The notes under the pieces: model-generated
What the model saw: the letters and a program-made list of their open reading frames with translations, nothing else
Database searches by the model: none
What the model was told of the DNA's origin: nothing
Position numbers and translations under genes: made by a program
Source of the DNA: Siderastrea radians
Lineage: Eukaryota; Cnidaria; Anthozoa; Scleractinia; Rhizangiidae
Direction of reading: 5' to 3'
Assembly: GCA_964017195.1 (NCBI GenBank)
Contig: OZ024900.1
Span: forward strand, 27,459,929-27,523,928
DNA length: 64,000 bases
Shown: piece after piece, positions 30,062 through 41,255 of the stretch
Position numbering within the stretch: the stretch's first letter is position 1
How the letters are laid out: each line of letters begins with the position of its first letter

Positions 30062-33000
30062 CTGAAAGGGAATTGAAAGATGAAGTTTAAAGTGCTACTA
30101 TGATCCAAAAATCACTTTTATTTTTTCTTCGGATTTCAAAACTATGTTTATTAAACACTCCCCAAGCGAAATTATAAGCCTTAATTTTGAGAAGAAGACC
30201 GTTAATTTAAACTGCAATTTTCCGTTTTAATGGTCCGCCATTATTACACCAGAAAGGATACAATGACGTCATACACTCAAGAGATGTAGAATGCAGTGTG
30301 TGTGAAAGTGCCTTATTTAGTATGCAGCACGGGAGTTTTGAGCTTTCACACTCTCAAACTCGTGTTTTGCATAATTTGTAAGCCGCGTTCACACACTACA
30401 TTTTACAGCTCTTGCGTGTATGACGTCATTGTATCCTTTCTGGTGTAATAATGGCGGACCATTAAACCGGAAAATTGCAGTTTAAATTAACGGTCTTCTT
30501 CTCAAAATTAACGCTTATAATTTCGCTTGGGGAGTGTTTAACAAACATAGTTTCGAAATCCGAAGAAAAAATAAAAGTGATTTTTTGATCATAGTAGCAC
30601 TTTAAAAAAGTGCGACTAACGCCAGCATTTATTTATTCACATAACAAGATACTTTGAAGATTGACTTATACGTTGCTTCCAAATACTGCAATTCTTTTCG
30701 GTTTTAGTTCACTCAAAAATTTACAAATCATAAGATAAAGATTCTGACAAAAGTTGTAAGGAAATGCTCTAATGGCTGTTTCAACTACTATCGAGGAGTT
30801 CACCTTCACCTGCCCTCTTCGCCATATATTCAGTTATGTATATTTTCGGAAGCTGTGGGATTTATACAGAAGTTGGAAATACCTACGAAAATCATCGGGA
30901 AAAAATGGACCTGTCTCCGAAGTTCACGGACGGGCTGGGAATATCTTAAGAGGATTTCCCTATCAACCAATAAAAATTGAGTAATTATGGGAGTGTAAAC
31001 GCTTACCTTTGGCAGGTACTGTGATGTGTTCTTCCTTCTTTGCTTGTTCCTCTTTCTTGGCGCCATCTGTTTCAGACGTTTCCTCTGACTCCTGACTCGA
31101 GTTACTTGACGTGGTGGGTTTGGCTGAGCCGAACAGACTCGCTAACCAGCCTGTTCTCTTTGAAGGAGCCGCTGAAGGCCCGTCTGTGACCATGGCAACT
31201 GCGTGTCCCTCAGCGCCATTTACTAATTAATATCAATAGTACATCAGTCAGAATCAGTATTGTTGAATCAGTTGTACGCATTGGGTAGACTGTTCAAACG
31301 AAGTTTTGACAGGGTTTAAGAAAGCCGTCATCTAAAACAATTTCAAGGATGGCCAGCGAAACTTAAAGAATATGATAGGCTATGTATAGAAGTCGCTTTT
31401 GTAATCTGCGGCTCGTCCAAGTTCTAATGTAATTTTGACTCGTTTATTCGTGGTTTATGGAAAACCAGTATTAACCTCGATTTAGGCTTAAACCAGGTCT
31501 TTCTTAGAACTCGTGTAAGCAATGGGCATTTAGTTTAACGAATTTTCGGCAGCTTGTGATTAAGGAGGAAACAAGAAAAGCCCCAGGGGCATTGGACCCC
31601 ACCGTTTTTCCTTCCCCTCAGGATGCAAAATACATTACGGTCACTCAAGATACGAGCCCTAGCGGTGTAAATTTTGAAGTTGGTGATTTATCGTACCTTT
31701 GACGTGTTTGCTGCCATCCCCCCTTACGTCTTCTCCGCACCCTTCTCCTTGTGATAACATGAATCCCTGATAATATGAACCCCTTTCTCATCCCTCATTC
31801 CTTGGTAATCCGCCTCTCCTAGCCTTCGCGAAGAAGAACGTGGCGAAATATTTTGACCATAGCGTGACTCAGTTACGTCACGTTTTTTAAACAAACGAAC
31901 TGACATGTTAGCGTAATTTTAAATAACACTGAGGGCACGGAAATTTAAATAGATTTGTTGATAAAGAAACTTATTCTAAAATCTAAAGGTAACTGGTAGC
32001 TATGGAGAAAAATGTAAAAGTTTATTTGAGGCCGTCATTCGATGAGTGATTTGGCGCGAGCACGTTACTTCCCCGAATCGGCTTCTGTGTTTCAATGACG
32101 TCATGTTTATGTGCTACGGCACGTAGCATGAATCATTGGCTTTCAAAGCTCGCTAGCACCTTCGTTCTTGCTCTCGTCGAAGAGAAGTTAACTCCATTGA
32201 ACTCCTTGTACTTTTCTACACAGATTTCCCTAAAGATTTTGGTGAAGCAAAGGAAAACTGCCAAAAAAATGCCTGCATTTCACTGATGAATATTTCACCG
32301 TGTCTTTTGTCAGGCTCGAGTCGAGTGGCGAAAGTAACAAGATCAAATCGGTGGCTTCAAAGCTTGTTAGCATCTTCGTTCTTGTTCTCGACGAAGGGAT
32401 TTTTGTGCCATCCAATCGCCAGTGATTTTCTACGCCAACTTTCATGAAAATTTTGGCGAATAAACGCTAAACGAACGAAGATTACCGGCGAGTATTGTTT
32501 TGGCCGAGCTGAAGTCTGGGGCAAGTGACCACCCCCCCCCCCCAAAAAAAAAAAACACGGAAAATAGACCCCGTCCTGACGGCGAAGTAAAAAAAACAAA
32601 AAACGGTATTACTAGACCCCGTCCCGACGGCGGGGTAAAAAGCCACCGAAGATTTATTCCTTAGACGATCGGCTACACTAATTTAATTTATCCCCCCCCC
32701 CCAAAAAAAAATTATTAACATAGTGCTAAATAGTTTATCCACCTAACTAAGGGTCTCAGCTCCACTTGAAATCACTCTTTCACGTTTCATACTATGTGAA
32801 TCCGAAAATCGAGAACACTATTGCCAAACTTTCAAATAACTATAAATAAATATAGGAACCGGATCACTTGCGAAAAAAGTAGCTGAGCGGCGTCGTCCCT
32901 TTCCGTTTGTTCACAATTCCTACGGTTTAAAAGGTGTTGTTGGTTCTTTTATCTGACCGCAAACTGAGGAAGTACGGGCATGGAATATGATGGGATTGTT

Positions 33001-36000
33001 TTATCATCTTGTTGAATTGCGGAATAAGGCTTACTGAAGGGATAGCAGGCCCAGAATGTCTGTGATTTACAAACGCAAACAATACATTTTCCACTTTCTC
33101 TAAAGAACTATATTGTGTGGTTAATAATTCTCCCTTGTTGTACCTTCAGCGTTTTTCGCTGATGCCGCGTTATGTACAATCACCACCTCATCCTCGTCCA
33201 TATTCTCTTCGCTGTTTGAACCCGCAGACTTGTCGCTGGCCTCCTCTTCTGATTTCTGTTTTGATCGGTATGACGCGAACAGCCCTCCCCATTTGGCCCC
33301 AGTCTTACTCGGTTTAGCTTCACAGTATCCAGCCTGCTTGCTGTCGTAGCGGTGCAGTTGTACCGGGGGAATGGAGGTGTAGTCTCCACTGACAAGAGGC
33401 TCCAAACGGTACGCCTGATAAACACACACAAAAGCATTTACTTTACTGATTTAAAACGAAGAGCTGCCCAATGGGATAAATTTCATTTTGGCGTGATGCG
33501 ACAACCCCACTTAAGTCAGAATGTAGTTCACTTTAAACGTCGTAGGACAGACATCCCTTAGCAATACTCGATGTTGATAGAATGTGCGACGCTACTTTAT
33601 AGTTAAGTCAAAACGATTAAAAGTGATTCTATTATCTCAAAAACTAACAAACTCCCATGTTTCCACAGTACAGGTGCTAGTTAGTACCAGCAAGTTCACA
33701 GAATGTGAATTTCAGGCAAAATACCCGCTCACACAGAAAGGACGAAAGGACGCTATACATGACTTGCCATAACTGTCAGACAAATTCACTCTGGACTGGA
33801 AAAAAATAATGAACGCTGGAACCCAGCGTACCGAAACTTTAAGTCAAGTCATCATTATTTACCACCAAAAGGCACGTATACAATAACTGAAAACTTAGAA
33901 ACTGACAGAAAAAGAAATTAATGAATATTCTGGTTTTTAGCGCCAAAGGAAGAGCATCACGATCACTGTTTCAGTATGTTCCTTTGTAGGCAAGGTAAAG
34001 TCGCACACGAGCCAAGGAGGCCCACACGGCCGGAGATTATCCCGGTTCCTGTAGCATGAAGCAACTGAGAGTATTGCTACTCCCCCCTGGATGGGATGCT
34101 AGTCCATCGCAGGGTTACCTCCAGCAGTATGTCGCCAGTACCCATTTATACACCTGGGTGGAGAGAGACAATGTGGGGTAAAGTTTCTTGTCTGAGGAAA
34201 CAACACGATGGCAGGGACTGGGCCTTGAACCACCGACCTTCAGATCTGAAGTCCAGCGCGCTAACCACTACATCCCGCTCCCCCCCCCCCCATCCTTTGT
34301 AGAGTTTGGTAAGTTTTTTTATTGGCTTACAATGTCTTACCACAGGATCAGCAGGATGATAGATGTTCACCAGACGTTTACAAACTGATTTAGGTAGCAC
34401 GTGATCTTCAACGTCATCCTGAGGCCTGAGCCCGCGTAATGTTAGGAACACTGCCAGCGGTGATCCCACACAGAATAAGTTTTCCACCTGCAGATGAATC
34501 AAATCATCCAGCAGACAAGTACTATAAGTGTTGACTGCGCTGAGAAATCCAAGGGCTCTGGACAAGAAATCCTGAGTGAGTGGGTTAATCTTGCATTTGG
34601 CATTTTTGTACCAAAAAAGAACTTTCTCGTCAAACCACTGAAAGTTTGACGTCTGTGAAGTAAATGAAAGATGTCTAATAAACCAATAACATCGTGCTGA
34701 ATCCTCCGGCGTCTTTCACTTTGCCCCACCTACCTTTTTGTATGCTATCATAAATTGTCTCATTAGGAAGTGAGAGTGATTTACACTAATGATCCAGATG
34801 GTGAGAGTCAAGGGAAATGGAATGGTAAACAGTTGTTACATGTATTTTGAACTCAAGAATACATGTCATACCTTAAACCGCAGAGCAAAAGGGCATTCAA
34901 CCGAACTGTTATCTGCACCATGTGTTTCATGTTCTACTTCACTGGCAATCATAGCTTCCAATTTCATGACATGGCTACGAGCTTTGGCCAGCTCCACTCT
35001 CAAGTTCTCTTTCTTTTTATCCTCGGATCCAGTCTCCATATTTTCATGGCTAGATCCAGCAGTGACTGACCGCAGGTACTGCAGGCTCTCTGTGAGAAAG
35101 CCAGTACCTGTTGTTGCATCATGGGATACGTGTCTTAACTCAATGTCCCACAGGGTTAAGATGTCATATGTTATAACACTCCCTAGTGAATGTGCTACAA
35201 TCGAAACTTTGCCTTTTCTTTCCACAAAAGAAGGATTTCTAGTGCAGAACATGGTATACAAACGATTCATTTCATCCCTAACTCCATCAATGATCTGCAA
35301 CAGAATATAACAGAATAGGTTGAGCTCCACATGCTACTTAGTTGGCACTTAACATACCACACATATAAACACCATATAAAAGTACTAGGCTTGAAAAGAA
35401 ACACTAGTTAGTGTTCTTCCTTTTAACAAGGGAATTTGTATTGTGCAGGAATATGTTGTTGTTTACCTCATATCTGTAAAATGGACTTGTATAATACATG
35501 ATATCCATCATGCTGGTGTTAAGAACCTTCCTGAGACCAGACACTGAAGATGGAGTTATACTCTCAATGGTACCTTGAACAAAGAGGACTTTGTTAATAT
35601 ACCACATGTACTCATACAAATGCATAAGTTTGATTACAGCAAAAAATGTAATCAAGAAATGTGGGAGTATGTAGATCAATTACCTTCATCAAGTTTAAGC
35701 GATGATCTCCATTCCACAGGGATGAACTCAACTCGCTGGTTTTGAGGAATATTAGAAAATTGCTTGTCTAGCACCGTGGTTGCTGCCTGACGAAGGCTGT
35801 CAAATGATTACTAACATTTAATCTCAAACAAGGAGGAAGAGGACATATCAAAGAGGAAGAGGACATAACAATGGCAGTCATGTAATGACTGGCCTGTTCC
35901 AGGCTCTTAGGTTACACAGATGGTACGAAAATTAGAAAGGGAATGGGAAATGGCCAATGAACAGAATCCATTTGTCATCATCATAACATCTACTATGAAT

Positions 36001-39000
36001 TTTTTAAACTACAGATGTCATTTTACATGATACATTCATATGTGATCATTGATACAAAACCACCCTACTTTGAAGAAAATACCTAAAGTTGTCTACTGAA
36101 GACATATTCACTAAAGCCTTAAAGTATCCACACAACAAACACCTGAGACTGTGGAATACAAAATTTCCTTCACCTTACAGAGGCAATAAGTTATTAATTT
36201 ATGAAATTCGAATCAAAATAATGTGCAGAAACTTACTCGGTGCAGCTCTTGACAATGTTGCTCATGTGTAAAAGCTGCCCAATGCCATGTATGACAAACA
36301 CCAAGTGACAGATGTCACAAGGTCTGTCGTCAAGGCTGGCATCTGTGTGGTAACCACGGTGAAGCTGGATAGCTGCACCTGAAACAACCAACAGCCCAGC
36401 TCAATAGAAATTTAGTGTTCATGCAATTACAGACTGCTGGAGATTGCAGTAGTGAGAGTCCTTGCCTCCGACAAATGTCCCAGGTTCAAATCTTGGACTC
36501 CACTCAAGGAATAGGGATGATTACAAACAGAACTTCACTCTACGTTGTTTCAACACTCAGTTATACATCCAGGTACTAGCAAACTACAATTGTGATCAAA
36601 GTTTTAAGATGGATGGATGGACGGACAAATGCAATTTGTTCTACCTAAACCATTCGTCACAATGTTACTGTTAATTTACACAAGTAAAAACAAATGCAAA
36701 GTAAATCACACACTCAGTAACAGCTTTGTGTTAGCACCCACAAAAGGTTTTCTGTTCTTATCATTCTGGACTCTTTTAGCCCCCTGTCACCCTCCTCCCC
36801 CACGATAATGCTAAAAGAATTTGGAATAATTTGGCTTCTAAAGGACATTGCTAGAAAATACATGAGGAGGAGGGAGTCAGTAACCATAACTGTAGTGCAG
36901 CAGTGGTGGCAGTAATAATAATAATAATTAATAATAATAATAATAGTGATAGACTTTATTTCTATAGCGCTATTTACTGCAGCTCAATAGCACTTTACAA
37001 ATAATGAATTAAAAGTAGTAGCAAAGTGAACAAAATGTTGGGAGGGGGTTAACGCTAGATGGACTGCCATCCCATCTAAACGGGATTGGTACAACTGCAA
37101 CTTGCTTCACACTACAAAGGCAGATTAAGGTGCCAGTCACATGGTCCTGTGGCCTGCAATAATTATTAGACTTATGACTGACAGCAAAGCAAGCTATCAT
37201 AATACCACAGCAACACAAATATTGCAAGATTAATACCTGATGAGTATCCTATCTTTCCACCAACATTCCTGATAATTCTAGACTTGACATCATCCCAATA
37301 CAGCCACACGTCAGCTATGTCATTCCACTCCACATAAAAACCTTTCAACTGAAGTCGGCCAAGTCCTACAAACGGGAAATTAGTTATCAACAGAACAAGA
37401 TTCCTATATCCAAATAAATGAAATCAATGTACTGTTGTTTCACTGTTTCCCGTAATATTAGTTTTACACTTATCTACTAATTTATCATTAAATCTCAAGT
37501 TGTGTGAATGAGAAGTTCAAATATCTTGGATCCTCTTTCATGAAAACAGGTTTCCTCTCTTAAGGCTACTGCCTAAAAAAACATTTACAACAGGGAGTCC
37601 TTTGGGCCCCTAAGTTTAAAATTAAGGAGCCTGAGCTTAAAGGTGGGGAGCCCAGCCAATGATGTCTCATACCAATGTTAAATATTTTGCTGACATTCAG
37701 TGAAAAGAAGTACGATCAGCAACTCAAATCTATTAAAGATTATTGATATCCATTGTAAATGTTTCATAGAAAAACAACTATTTGAATCAAGGTGTACACA
37801 CCTAATCAGGTTCTCTTATATGACGACTGGAATGAGAATGTTCGGTATACCGGTATTAACTGCATGTAAATTGAAGTGATTACTTTGGAAAATGTTAGGT
37901 GCCTACACAGTCTCCCAAATGAGTACAGAAATTTGGTCGCCCACACTCAATACACATGCATCTTAGGCTACTGGGCTCCTGTTAGGCAGCAGCCTTGCCT
38001 CTAAAATCTCCAAATGGGGCCCACTGGCTGTTTTAAGCCATTGTCTAGAAAAAATCTGCTTATTTATTTGTTTTGTTCAATGCTGCATTGTTTCTGGTTA
38101 TACAAGGAAAGTTTGTTCAACACAGTTACAGCAAAAGAGCTTTCAAAACCTGACCTTAAGACTAAAGGTTGTTCATTTCTGCTTAATTAACAGAGGCTCT
38201 CCCACTGAATAAAGGTACAGGCAAGAGGTCCAACTGTGACTATTTTTTGCTTGGAGATACAATGGTTACCTTGTCGTTCAGACACTGTTTTGTCATTTTC
38301 AACTCCTCCCAGTGGTAGACCCTACAAAAAATTATGGTGACAGAAAAGTTCCATCAGTAACAATAATGGCTTATCTTTGATGTATTTTTAAATTCAAATA
38401 AAAGAAATGCTTTTTAAGAAGAGTGTACAATAACAGGGTTTATTCTAGAGCATGCCTTGCTGAATTTCTGCACTTAAAAAAAATGCCGCATAAAATTTAC
38501 GTCAACTTGGTGCAACAAATGGGGTGCACAAAATTGTGCCCAAGGATAAACACTGATTTTCTGAAATAAAGTATTATTTTAGAAAAAAACTGACGATAAG
38601 ATTGATGTGACCACCACTGTACACTTGGAAATTAGCCTCTTACTGTCTCAATGGACTTTCTCTTCTTCGTTTGTTTCTAAGTTCGTATTCATCACTTTCT
38701 TGAGTTGCTTCTGAGTTATTCCTTTTTCTTCCATGCAATAACAGTAATAATAAACAAGGAAAGTCACCGTTTACAAGCAATTAGAGCCATTATTCCTGGA
38801 TTCTGCAATAACTCGAGTCCATACCTTCTCAGTCACTTAGTAGAATGTTCCAAAATTGTAGGGGGACTAGACCCACTATTCCCGTACAAGTTCCAGACTC
38901 TTTAATCACCCAAACGTACCAGGGTGTCATATTATTTTTAATGCGTTATCATATGTTTTGGCAATCTGAGCAAACACTTAAAGCTAATGCCACATGACTG

Positions 39001-41255
39001 CCATTTTTTATTAATTCAATGATTAAATTAAGTGTTGTTTACACCACTGACTCAGTCACTTCCTGCACAGCAATTCTTGTGCTCTGATAATTTCATATAT
39101 CTACAACTGTGTAGAAATTATGGAGGAGAAAGAGGTAGAGACAGGAGAGAGAGTACTAACCATGGCCCTCCACATTGTCTGATGCGACATCTCAATCTGC
39201 TCGGCATCTTCTTCGCTAACAGGCTGCCATGTATTAGGTGCTCCTGACCCAGTAAACCAAGTTCCTCTACAAACTGTCAGACTTTTACCTGAAATGGTGG
39301 GAAATTTGTATAGAGACTGGTTGTTTTAAATGCATACCCACTGAAACTTTATAGAAAGTACTTCTTTAACATAAAATATACAAAAGCTTTGCAGAGTTGT
39401 AAGTGGTTGAAGAGGAGGCCCACAGTGGCTTCAACCAAAAACTACTTTGCAGCCACCAAAAGCAGAAATTATGAGGACTGTGTCAGGGCTCCGTCAAGAC
39501 TAACTAATTATTTTTCGATCTTATTAGCCTTGTGATTGATGCCCTGTCTTTATTGCAAGTCATGATCAGCTTGTCTGTTATTTGAGATGTTGCAAAATAA
39601 GAGGAAGTGAAATTTTTGCCCCCAAAATTGAAAACCCCTCCAAACTCACCCAGTCTTTGCATGCATTGCACTTTTGTGTGCTTCAGGCTGATCCATTACC
39701 AATGAACTGCAGTCTCTGGAAAGCTGATTAACTAACTCACAAAAAACACTACTGAACCATATGAAAGTATAAATCCAAAAGGTAGCAAAGTGCCAAAATG
39801 TTAGTTTGAAAACCACGAATCTCAGCATCAGTGTGGTTTCAACCATTAAAGTGCTCAGCAAAAGGGAAACCGGGAGATTTTTTCTCTATGCTTGTGAGGT
39901 GTTCTCCGAAGTGTTCTTGGAGAGTTTGACCGGTTTCCCTGATGTAAAGAGCTGAGCAGAGTTGTTGGCACTGAATAATTGCCAACAATATCTGCACTTT
40001 ACAAACAACTTATTGATATCAACAAGACAGGCAAACAATTGGCAAACCTACTAATTTTATTAACAAAAGACCAACGGATAATTGACTAATAAAAGATGGA
40101 TTGAAAAGCATCAGTCACGTTTTACAGTCTTCACAGCCAATAACATCATGGCTTAACTGCCAGACAATCAATGACATCGCGACTTCGTTGACCAATCAGG
40201 ACAACGACCAGAGACTTAATACCATCTACTGAGGATTCACAATTCACTTGACTCTGACGATGACTTCAACTCAGGTTGTCGAAACGTGTCAATGTCATCA
40301 CAAACAGTCCTTCTCAGGACCACTCTCACCTGGACAATGATACTTCACCGACTTAACAAAATAAACGTTAGCCCCTTTTGTTTTGGCCAAACAATTAAGT
40401 TGGAGGTAATAACACGCTGGTCATATAAATGGCCTAGCTAGAAGACATGGTGTTGTCTACAGTTCAATGATAATATAGTGTACTATCGTTATGAGGTTGA
40501 CTAGTTATGCAACACCAAGCATACAAGAAAGGTGGGCTGTGATTGGTGGATTTCTAATGAGAATTGAAAACCATTGGTCATGGATTTTATTGGCCAGTGA
40601 TTGTCACCAAAGAGGGAAAATCCACAAGTGAAGCCATAACTCCAAAATGATGCACTGCAGGTGATACAAGTCGCTTGTTCGGAAGAACCAGGCACCATTT
40701 TGGAACAAGTGAGTGTGACTTAGAGCAAATCCACCTGTTCCTGTGAATGAGAGACTTTTAAATGAAATCTGCTCATCGTAAACGTCTTAAATGAGGGTAA
40801 CAAACCAACTTCCGGCCTACTCGTATGTGCACAATAAACAAAAAGTTGTGCCTGCAAGTGTAACTTCACCTACCTTTCCAGTATATGGGTTTGCATTCCC
40901 TAGCAACAACGTCCACCTCATACAGGTCCCCTTTAACAGTTGGCATTTCATAAATTGAATCCGTATTAAGGATCTTTGAGCTGTCTTCAACTCTGTTTTC
41001 AACCGCCTGAATTTGACGATAGCATTGCTCAATAGCTAATGAATCACAGCCATTGAAAGGTAACCATTTTTTGTCTTCTTTCACAAACCAACGGACTCGT
41101 TCAGCTTTAAGTCCTTGCAGAGCCTCTAGGTGCTGTTGAATGCTTGGAGGACGCGGTAATTTGGAGCTGTTCGACGGAGGAGGAGGTCGCGGAGGTTTAG
41201 ACGGTGATCCACTTTTCTTAGGAGGAGGTTGATCTTCTCCGCCATTGTCAGCCAT
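29889..41255 (-). CDS. DDHD1: DDHD1-type phospholipase A1, twelve coding exons
   Basis: Intracellular phospholipase A1 that, in mammals, prefers phosphatidic acid and phosphatidylinositol and acts at cytosolic membrane surfaces. Exons in gene order: 41255-40874, 39288-39161, 38321-38270, 37365-37237, 36378-36237, 35796-35684, 35573-35467, 35294-34872, 34487-34341, 33414-33144, 31222-31007, 30061-29889. All junctions are GT-AG and in phase; the total is 2283 nt, 760 residues. Order: Pro/Ser-rich N-terminus (1-45), WWE-like region with [14 protein letters not shown] (54-67), LHRGY (236-240), HGIGQ (261-265, probable oxyanion region), VEWRSSL (305-311), MDIMYYTSP, nucleophile Ser387 in VAHSLGS, then a DDHD domain from [14 protein letters not shown] (493) through DPVAYRLEPL to YWSAVTSH and CDVARF near the C-terminus. 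A SAM domain, present in DDHD2 and SEC23IP, is absent, so DDHD1 is the best match. Human DDHD1 is about 900 residues; the difference lies mainly in the N-terminus and low-complexity insert. Confidence 0.95.
30089..30603. mobile_element. 515 bp fold-back MITE in last DDHD1 intron
   Basis: Two arms of about 215 bp (30089-30304 and 30388-30603), roughly 95 percent complementary by eye, separated by about 80 bp. Outer ends AAAGTGCTACTATGATC and its complement. Each arm holds one perfect TGACGTCA (30264-30271 and 30421-30428). No coding capacity. In the pre-mRNA it would form a very long hairpin 28 bases upstream (in DNA coordinates) of exon 12's acceptor. Confidence 0.85.
31007..31222 (-). CDS. 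DDHD1: DDHD1 coding exon 11
   Basis: Residues 632-703, a variable Ser/Glu/Lys-rich insert inside the DDHD domain, with GWLASLFGS loosely echoing WGGLFASY of exon 10. Acceptor TTAATTAG, donor AAAG|GTAAGC. Phase fits both neighbours. Confidence 0.85.
32138..32460. repeat. Diverged direct repeat in DDHD1 intron 10
   Basis: The segment with CTTTCAAAGCTCGCTAGC, CACCTTCGTTCTTG and CTCTCGTCGAAG near 32138-32190 recurs, with changes, at about 32350-32398. Followed by a C12-A12 tract (32532-32555) and a doubled TAGACCCCGTCC(T/C)GACGGC (near 32566 and 32613). Non-coding. Confidence 0.55.
33144..33414 (-). CDS. DDHD1: DDHD1 coding exon 10
   Basis: Residues 542-631. Starts AYRLEPLV, continuing the DDHD domain, then a low-complexity acidic and Ser-rich insert ([18 protein letters not shown]). 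Donor GAAG|GTACAA. Confidence 0.93.
33985..34282 (-). mobile_element. tRNA-derived SINE in DDHD1 intron 9
   Basis: On the - strand it begins with RNA polymerase III box A (TAGTGGTTAGCGCG, 34270-34257) and box B (GGTTCAAGGCC, 34231-34221). A conserved body follows with CCACCCAGGTGTATAAATGG and GATGGACTAGCATCCCATCC, and a CTTTACCTTGCCT tail. Body type is one I recall from cnidarian and other animal SINEs; the family name is not certain. Confidence 0.75.
34341..34487 (-). CDS. DDHD1: DDHD1 coding exon 9
   Basis: Residues 493-541, exactly 49 codons. [20 protein letters not shown] opens the DDHD domain, and NIYHPADPV carries a conserved Asp. Acceptor ATCTGCAG, donor CTGTG|GTAAGA. Confidence 0.96.
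34872..35294 (-). CDS. DDHD1: DDHD1 coding exon 8 (lipase nucleophile)
   Basis: Residues 352-492. [20 protein letters not shown] holds nucleophile Ser387 in the GxSxG-like position, with Ala in place of the first Gly. The later half is a charged, probably helical linker ([20 protein letters not shown]). Phase 0 at both ends. Confidence 0.96.
35467..35573 (-). CDS. DDHD1: DDHD1 coding exon 7
   Basis: Residues 316-351, with [20 protein letters not shown] typical of the family. The acceptor is GTTCAAG rather than the commoner CAG. Donor TGAG|GTAAAC. Confidence 0.92.
35684..35796 (-). CDS. DDHD1: DDHD1 coding exon 6
   Basis: Residues 278-315. Contains [16 protein letters not shown], a hallmark of the DDHD1/DDHD2 family. 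Acceptor TTTGACAG, donor GAAG|GTAATT. Confidence 0.93.
36237..36378 (-). CDS. DDHD1: DDHD1 coding exon 5
   Basis: Residues 231-277. Carries LHRGY and [11 protein letters not shown], the conserved strand and HG motif expected near the oxyanion hole. Acceptor TTGTTTCAG, donor CCGA|GTAAGT. Confidence 0.94.
36435..36512 (+). mobile_element. Degenerate tRNA-derived SINE head in DDHD1 intron 4
   Basis: GCAGTAGTGAGAGTCCTTGC followed by CCAGGTTCAAATCTTGG matches a box A and box B pair at tRNA spacing. Several positions are changed, so it is probably a relic. It runs opposite to DDHD1 transcription. Confidence 0.5.
36911..37010 (+). repeat. TAA microsatellite with transposon 3'-end-like tail
   Basis: A (TAA)n tract (36911-36945) is followed by GACTTTATTTCTATAGCGCT and AGCACTTTACAAATAATG, a tail type common beside microsatellites in invertebrate genomes and thought to mark a transposon end. 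Lies in DDHD1 intron 4. Confidence 0.6.
37237..37365 (-). CDS. DDHD1: DDHD1 coding exon 4
   Basis: Residues 188-230, with [20 protein letters not shown] matching the family pattern of a Trp and acidic-rich segment before the catalytic part. Acceptor GTTTGTAG, donor TCAG|GTATTA. Confidence 0.9.
37561..38005. repeat. Inverted repeat in DDHD1 intron 3
   Basis: AAGGCTACTGCCTAA near 37562 is matched in inverse by TTAGGCAGCAGCCTT near 37983, with further similarity inwards (GGGAGTCC against GGGCTCCTG). Probably an old MITE of about 440 bp; exact ends are unclear. Confidence 0.45.
38270..38321 (-). CDS. DDHD1: DDHD1 coding exon 3 (52 bp)
   Basis: Residues 171-187 ([17 protein letters not shown]), a small variable linker. 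Acceptor TTTTGTAG, donor CAAG|GTAACC. Supported by splice sites and by phase agreement on both sides; low sequence conservation makes it slightly less certain. Confidence 0.8.
39161..39288 (-). CDS. DDHD1: DDHD1 coding exon 2
   Basis: Residues 128-170. Acceptor CCATTTCAG, donor GCCATG|GTTAGT. Completes the WWE-like region with [10 protein letters not shown] and [10 protein letters not shown]. Confidence 0.9.
39780..39985 (-). pseudogene. Penelope-like element GIY-YIG endonuclease remnant
   Basis: On the - strand, inside DDHD1 intron 1, translation gives [20 protein letters not shown] followed by [18 protein letters not shown]. This matches the second half of GIY-YIG domains of Penelope-like retroelements, where (G)ETGRTL...RF.EH and a later EH.N are typical. 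A stop follows soon after, and no reverse transcriptase is found upstream. A dead fragment, sitting next to a pseudo-LTR in the opposite orientation (40020-40375). Confidence 0.65.
40020..40375 (+). mobile_element. Penelope-like pseudo-LTR with hammerhead-like core
   Basis: Carries CTGACGA (40254-40260), a 20-base spacer, then GAAACG (40281-40286), a fit to the hammerhead consensus CTGANGA-stem II-GAAA. It is followed by CAGTCCTTCTCAGGACCA and CTCACCTGGACAATGAT, which recur at 49651-49705. Its orientation is opposite to the neighbouring GIY-YIG remnant, a head-to-head layout known from 5'-truncated Penelope copies. End coordinates are approximate. Confidence 0.55.
40874..41255 (-). CDS. DDHD1: DDHD1 coding exon 1
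   Basis: Residues 1-127 plus one base. [14 protein letters not shown], then a Pro/Ser/Lys-rich disordered tail, then the start of the WWE-like fold. Ends TGGAAAG|GTAGGT. The ATG at 41255 is the first in frame and has a purine-rich context. Confidence 0.93.

Noticed and set aside
34789..35310. A 173-codon frame on the + strand
   Set aside because: It lies opposite DDHD1 exon 8, whose - strand frame has the conserved lipase motif and proper splice sites; the + frame is its antisense shadow.
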